DNA of 12,085 nucleotides, taken from positions 1,269,097 to 1,281,181 of the forward strand of contig FN649738.1 of assembly GCA_000310025.1 (NCBI GenBank), in the 5' to 3' direction. Shown here piece after piece: positions 7,649 through 12,085 of this stretch. The DNA is from Ectocarpus siliculosus. Lineage: Eukaryota; Sar; Phaeophyceae; Ectocarpales; Ectocarpaceae. The position numbers and the translations under genes were made by a program. The notes beneath the pieces are model-generated. The model saw only the letters and a program-made list of their open reading frames with translations, was not told the origin of the DNA and searched no databases. Numbering within the stretch: position 1 is the stretch's first letter; every line of letters begins with the position of its first letter.

Positions 7649-10600
7649 GTGAGGGAGGGAGGGAGGGAGGGTTGTGATGTTTGTTGTTGCAGCTCTTGCT
7701 GCCGTTGCTGCCGTTGCTGCTGCTACTTAGCTGCCCTTTTTGAGTCGTTTGGATTTGGAGGTGGTGTTTGTAGTCTGGGGTGATGGAAGAAGTTCAGAGG
7801 GCGGGGCTGGGGAGGGGCCTGGGGTGCATGGTGGAAATGGTCCCCCGTGGTCGTGGGTGCACCTAGGTCGACCCTCGATCCCATCTTCCACACTCCCGAG
7901 CATGATACAGAAACAGCATGGTTACTGCTGTTGGCCCGTGGGGCACAATAACTCATCTCCCAAGTGCCCTTCGTATGCGGCCAACAAACGCACACCCTTA
8001 GTCCCCGCGGACACTTGTTTGGTATGCCTTGGCAGGAGAAGTTGATGACGTCACCACATGTCTCCCGTCCGGTGCGCTCTTCGTTATCCTTGCGTCTCCG
8101 TTCGATGTTTTCGAACCCCCGTTCCCCCATACTGCGGATCGACCGATCCACGCAACAGATCGTAGAGCCGGAGGACCTGAGCCATATTTACATGCCCGAC
8201 ATCGCGCCTGCTCTCATGGTCGATGGGTGAGTGAGTGAGTGGAGCGGCAACGGGGGCGGTCTGTGGGGCAAGCGTTAGCAGGCAGCCTCTTCCTCGTTTT
8301 GTATATTTTTCTGTCTGCAACCCTCTCTTGCCCCGCCCGCCCCCACTCACTCACACAGTCTACGTTTCGCCTATCCCGTCGTGGGACGGCCGGCTAGTTG
8401 CCTACGGTAAGCGGTTGCTTCTTGTTTTGATGGCGGCTTTGCGGTTGCGGCGGGCTGCGACTCAAAATGTCGACCGACGATTGCTCAGGTATAACATCAT
8501 CTTCCACTGGTCCAAGTGCAGCATTGTGGCCGACAACGGCGACTTGGAAGGAGCGAGGCGAATTCTTGTGGAGGAACTCGACACGCTAGCGGCCATGCGG
8601 GGCTGGACGGTTACGGTAAGCAACGGTACAGGTTTTCCGTGAAGGCAAACCAACATGCACGCAAATCTCGTTGGCGTACAGCCGAGAAGAAGAGCCGAGA
8701 TGTGTCTCGACCCCACGAACGATCACATTTTGTAGAATTCGGATTCACGACGGCGACGACGAGGCCGCATTCCTCACCTGGCCCTGTTTCTTCCTCTGCC
8801 ATGCAAACGCCTCATTCACTGCTGCTGTGTGCCTGCAGGTGGTTTTCGATGCGTACAAGCGAAAAGGCCGCGCACGAAAGTACGTCACTCCCAACGAGGT
8901 GACCCAGCCCTCACCGTGTAGCGCGTGTCTGTCCATTATTTGGTGTGTGGCATTTGTTTTCTTGTTTAGACGAGACGTAAAAGGGGCGTTTGACACACGG
9001 AATCGTTTGGTTCACAAGAGGTGCGACATCTATTTCTGTACACTTGCCGAGACCGGTGGTACCCCTGCCGGCAGTTCTCTCAACGCCTATTGAGTACCGT
9101 ACGAGTTTATTTGGCAACCGCCAGCATGCGCTTCAAAAGTCAGAAGTCGAAAGCCCTGCGCGTGGTTGCCCGTTCCTGGTGCTGTTACGGTGCCGCCGCT
9201 GCAGATGCTGGCAACTAGTGTGTCCTTTTGTGGGTCCCTGCTAGCGTGAGTGCCCATATCCCCACCTGTGTCTACACTACACTCTGCTGTCCCTGCTGAC
9301 CTGAACTGCTTTAGCACTTGGCGTTTGCGGTTAATCTGTCGTTGCCAGGGGTCGAGACAGACAAACTGAAAGATGAAAGGGTCTTGGCGGTTTTGTACAC
9401 GCGGAAGGCGTTGTCATGACTCAGGCGTTGTCATAACTCACGCACCGACCCCCCCCCCCCCCCCCCGCCCCCCGTAGCGTAGTACCGGCCCCTCGAGAGG
9501 GAGAAAAGTACGCAAGTGGTGTGCGTAGGTTAAGCAGCAGATGTACGCGTATTCTAAGGCAGACCTTGTTCGGGGCGACGTTATACTGCACTCACTCACC
9601 CAGCTAACCGGCTTTTTGCGTTTCGCGCGCGAATGGGAATCTACCCGGCTGATTTACCTCCCACCGTGTGCCCCTGCTTTTTTGCCCTTTTCCCGGCCCC
9701 GCCTTTGCTGTCGCCAACGGCTGTCATCGGTCGTTCGCTCGTGGGAACCGCGAAGATCGATGTCGTGTTCACGTCTAACGGAGAGAGCGCTGACATGTAC
9801 GTCGAGCGCTTGACAGAGCAGCTCAAGGACTCCGGCTGTCCGAACGTGATGGTGAGGAATTGGTGCCTTGCGAGATTGAACTGAATTCATTGCCCGGCAC
9901 GAGACACTACCCCTTTTCGTGGACTAGGCTCCCGGATACATTCTTGCTGTCGTTGTCGTGTGCTCTTGCCGCCGTTGTTGGTTCATGTCTGGGTGTCGAA
10001 GAAGTGACAGTGTTCTCTCTCTCCGCTACCGCGGGTTCCATATTGCACCAAACACCGCGGACCGATTTTCAAAGCTCGAGTACTTCGCAGGGATGGCAAC
10101 GACGATGTCGGGGATGGAAACTTCTAGTCGAGAGCATTCCGGAAACGCCTCATTTCATTTTGGCATACGTGGAACTGGAGGAAACGAGGGTTGAAAAAGG
10201 GTCCGTGGGGTTGCGGTATCTTCTGCAACCCACGGTGCACCCTCTTGTACTGTATTATAGTATACCTGGTACTCTTGAGGACAAACAACACATGGCAGAA
10301 TGGAAGATTGTCGTGAGAAAAAAACACCACTCGCGAAGGATAAGTTAAGCATAACATGCACAGACTGTAGCCTCTGTTAAGAGGTTTAGTATTCATTTTG
10401 TGTTGCCTGGCGAGGCACGCTCTTAGATGTCTACTAGCTTTTGTTGTCGAACGATTTACTACCATGCATAGGTGGCGACGGGCGACAAGCTGATGCAGAG
10501 TTTGGTAGTGGGCGCCGGGGCCGAAGTGTTCAGCCCGGACCGCATCATTGAGGTGAGAGAAGCAAGAGATGAACGGGGCGCGGGGTGTTTTTTTGTTCGC

Positions 10601-11766
10601 GTATCAGTATTGTAGTTCGTATCGACTGCACTATTTCCGCTGAGAAAACGCCAGTGTTGGACAGCGGGAAACAAACAAGGTCCCCGCAAGGTGTAACGAT
10701 GGGCGTCGCCCAGAACACCGTCGTGATTCTCTCTCTACAAACCCTGCGGGATAGGGCACGCCAACGCTTCAAGAAAGCGCATGCCGTCACTCGGGTGTTT
10801 GTGTGCGTGTTCGTGGGTGAGAGATAAGGATATGTATTATGCTGACAGGGGCAAACAATGGGTGGGCACAGGACTGATCGATCGACGGAACTAACAAGAG
10901 GCGGGAGAACAAGAGGTAAGAGTAGGATGGGGACGGGGGGGGAATGATGGAGAGGACGAACAAAGAGAAACAACGCGAGCGAACATGGGTTGTTTTCTTC
11001 AACTCCGTCTGTCGCAGCTGTAGGTTGAAGCGTCATCGTCGGTGTGTGGGCGATACGTGAGACTTGCCGTTGTCCCTTTACGCCGCTTTCTTTTTCTTTT
11101 TTGGTCTTGCCCCGTTTTCGGCAACGACAAACAAAAATACAATCAACAGGAGATCGAGATCTCCCACTCGGAAGCCGTGGCGTACACGGACCGGTACCTG
11201 CGCAGAAAACAGGTGAGAAAAGGGGCGGTGGCGGTGGTGGACACAAGTACTATGGACTCGATCGGGGTATACCCTCGTACGCGTAAACTCACCAATTCGG
11301 TCTGCGCCAATATGCAAAAGTCTAGATGTTGCTTGATTTTACACACCCAGCGACCGACCACGCGTACCCGCTGGTCGTTTGGCCAGCCATGTACAGCGCT
11401 ACTGTATTGCTGCACTGGGCTCATACGAATAATCAACGAGATAGCTGTTGGCCCTTTTGATTTATCCTCCCTGACGGACTGTCGGTTTCGCTTTTTGGGT
11501 ACCGAGATGCCCGTGCCCGACAAACGGGCAAGCAGCCGTACCCGGGCGGGTGGGCGGGAGTTCGAGCGCGGCTTGTCTTTGTGTGTCCGTCCTACGTTGG
11601 GCAGAGCTCGAGATTCACGCCCGTCACGCTATTGTAGATAGGTGTTGCAGCTTTTGGCACAGAGGCGAACCGCCGACGATGGGCGTGAAGCTCTCGCCCT
11701 GCCTACTTCCTCTCAACTACTTTTGTTTTTTTTTATCAATCGCAGCTGCTGGTGCGTGAAGTATGA
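7476..11766 (+). CDS. YacP/Rae1-like NYN-domain endoribonuclease (spliced, 5' end missing)
   Basis: The joined exons (7476-7648, 8159-8226, 8489-8615, 8839-8898, 9756-9851, 10472-10552, 11150-11212, 11746-11766) give 228 codons before TGA, plus one split at the upstream junction, with all phases compatible. After a basic N-terminal segment of about 57 residues comes a PIN-like NYN domain of the YacP family. It has VDGYNIIFHW (strand 1 with first Asp), a helix with DLEGARRILVEEL, VVFDAYKRKG (second Asp), IDVVFTSNGESADMYVERL (Glu/Asp pair), and VATGDKLMQSLVVGAGAEVF (fourth acidic site), then a charged C-terminal helix. Bacillus subtilis Rae1/YacP is a ribosome-associated mRNA endonuclease that cuts in the A site. 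Cyanobacterial and plastid relatives suggest, as inference, a chloroplast role here, but the targeting peptide was not found. Family assignment is strong; substrate and location are unproven. Confidence 0.88.
7653..7671 (+). repeat. (GGGA)n run just inside the first intron donor
   Basis: Five G-triplets separated by single A bases start four bases after the donor GT of the intron at 7649-8158. This spacing fits the consensus for a compact G-quadruplex in the pre-mRNA. Confidence 0.85.
8159..8226 (+). CDS. NYN gene exon b: lead-in and first catalytic Asp
   Basis: Acceptor CGCAACAG; donor GG|GTGAGT, leaving two bases of a Gly codon. It encodes IVEPEDLSHIYMPDIAPALM followed by VD and the start of the Gly codon. 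The Asp codon 8222-8224 is the first active-site acid of the NYN fold. The donor begins a GTGAGTGAGTGAGT run. Confidence 0.88.
8489..8615 (+). CDS. NYN gene exon c: YNIIFHW and helix 1
   Basis: Acceptor TTGCTCAG; donor ACG|GTAAGC, phase 0. Its first base completes the Gly codon begun in exon b, restoring the DGYN motif across the junction. It continues with IIFHWSKC and the helix containing GARRILVEELDTLAAMRG. This junction is strong proof of the splicing model, since VDG and YNIIFHW lie in different exons. Confidence 0.9.
8839..8898 (+). CDS. NYN gene exon d: VVFDAYKRKG motif
   Basis: Acceptor GTGCCTGCAG, phase 0, 20 codons. The second catalytic Asp is codon 8848-8850 in VVFDAYKRKG, a signature of YacP proteins. 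The donor is placed at GAG|GTGACC, which is weaker than the other donors; the 3' edge is therefore less certain, although the resulting loop length before IDVVFT fits the family. Confidence 0.82.
9406..9439. repeat. Two tandem 17-bp units
   Basis: AGGCGTTGTCATGACTC (9406-9422) is followed directly by the same unit with one change (9423-9439). It lies in the intron between exons d and e. Confidence 0.85.
9449..9473. repeat. Long poly-C tract
   Basis: Eighteen C in a row, one G, then six C, inside the 857-bp intron between exons d and e. The minus strand is a G-run able to form quadruplex structures; the exact length is prone to sequencing error. Confidence 0.9.
9756..9851 (+). CDS. NYN gene exon e: IDVVFT...ESADMYVE motif
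   Basis: Acceptor CGCGAAG is the first AG after a long pyrimidine-rich tract (9650-9750); donor ATG|GTGAGG. The exon has 32 codons, phase 0 at both ends. It contains the conserved ESAD acidic pair (Glu 9783-9785, Asp 9792-9794), matching ETAD in bacterial YacP, followed by the helix YVERLTEQL. Confidence 0.88.
10472..10552 (+). CDS. NYN gene exon f: VATGDK motif
   Basis: Acceptor ATGCATAG; donor GAG|GTGAGA; 27 codons, phase 0 at both ends. It encodes VATGDKLMQSLVVGAGAEVF and then SPDRIIE. The Asp at 10484-10486 corresponds to the Asp of the ATSD motif in bacterial YacP, the fourth acidic active-site position. Confidence 0.9.
11150..11212 (+). CDS. NYN gene exon g: C-terminal charged helix
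   Basis: Acceptor ATCAACAG; donor CAG|GTGAGA; 21 codons, phase 0 at both ends. It encodes EIEISHSEAVAYTDRYLRRK and a final Gln, a charged segment consistent with the C-terminal helix that follows the NYN core in YacP. Confidence 0.82.
11746..11766 (+). CDS. NYN gene terminal exon h
   Basis: A strong pyrimidine tract (11703-11740) leads to the acceptor ATCGCAG, followed by six codons (LLVREV) and TGA at 11764-11766. A competing acceptor ending at 11650 would give a longer tail ending at TAA 11798-11800, but its pyrimidine tract is poor and the product less family-like. Confidence 0.6.
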   Translation: MLVREV

Positions 11767-12085
11767 AGGCTTTGCACACGTTTTGGTGCGTGGTTCGTAA
11801 GACGAATAGCAATCGCACCATTGTTTTTTCAAGCTTGCTTCCGTTCTTTGGAATTGAGAGCCCGGCCCGATCTGCGAACAATTTTTCCCTCGATGCTGTG
11901 TCGCCTTAGTTGTTCTCGGGCTTTATTCACCGGTGCTCTAGACGAATAGACCACCGGATCAAACCCCTTCGCCTTGTGGGTCGAAAGGTGCACACGAGTC
12001 AAAGGTCACGTCGGATAGTCACGGTGGTGTGCACACTCTCACAACCCCCCCCCCCACCCACGTTCCATCTACACACCCAAAACGT
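11767..12085. other. 3' flank of the NYN gene, no further gene seen
   Basis: This holds the presumed 3' untranslated region and the start of the next intergenic stretch. No AATAAA signal, coding frame or RNA gene is recognised. A nine-base C run lies near 12046-12054. Confidence 0.4.

Noticed and set aside
8046-8053. TGACGTCA palindrome as a CRE-type regulatory site
   Set aside because: It lies inside an intron, and a single eight-base match is not enough to support a function.
7723-8151. 142-codon minus-strand open frame opposite the first NYN intron
   Set aside because: Low-complexity Pro/His content, no domain, and it lies in an intron flanked by well-supported exons on the other strand.
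10545-11246. 233-codon minus-strand open frame
   Set aside because: It covers exon g and the end of exon f of the NYN gene in antisense. Its product is Pro/Ser/Leu low complexity from pyrimidine-rich intron sequence, so it is a shadow frame.
1-12085. CRISPR arrays, prokaryotic operons, tRNA or rRNA genes
   Set aside because: No regularly spaced repeats, no Shine-Dalgarno-led coding blocks, and no tRNA-like arms or rRNA signatures were recognised. The spliced gene points to a eukaryote.

Overview
The window looks like nuclear DNA of a photosynthetic stramenopile, most plausibly a brown alga. The reasons are: a gene split by many introns of about 220-860 bp, nearly all with GTGAG- or GTAAG-type donors; CAG/CTG-rich and purine-rich simple sequence; a decayed tyrosine-recombinase retrotransposon; and a bacterial/plastid-type YacP-like NYN nuclease encoded with an N-terminal extension. 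There is no ribosome-binding-site-led operon structure and no long uninterrupted coding frame. The lineage is an inference from these traits, not from a database match.

Region 1 (about 1-3720, + strand) is a degenerate retroelement. It reads in order: an unrecognised upstream segment, reverse transcriptase (RT), RNase H, then a tyrosine recombinase (YR). This places it with the DIRS/Ngaro-like YR retrotransposons. No methyltransferase lies between RNase H and YR, which is closer to Ngaro than to classical DIRS1. The coding capacity is broken by several frame changes and stops: the RT active-site box is out of frame and followed by a stop, RNase H is spread over two frames with a stop, and YR is split into three pieces. 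Catalytic residues of all three domains can still be located, so decay is fairly recent or mild. The 5' end lies outside the window or is not recognisable.

Region 2 (about 3720-6400) has no gene I can support. It holds a purine-rich stretch, short inverted repeats (4345-4459), two diverged copies of one dispersed repeat (about 4490-4640 and 6065-6230), an inverted-repeat element (4615-4892) that shares the terminal motif of that repeat, and a CAG/CTG-rich low-complexity block (about 5040-5790) with an uncertain open frame.

Region 3 (about 6400-11800, + strand) carries the one clear cellular gene, a YacP/Rae1-like NYN-domain endoribonuclease. Eight exons were reconstructed by eye between 7476 and 11766; their phases all agree and they give 228 codons before the stop plus one codon split across the upstream junction. 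All acidic residues expected of the NYN active site are present, spread over four exons. The first coding exon(s), which should carry the start codon and any plastid-targeting peptide, lie upstream of 7476 and were not resolved. After the stop (11766) only about 320 bp remain and nothing further is recognised there.
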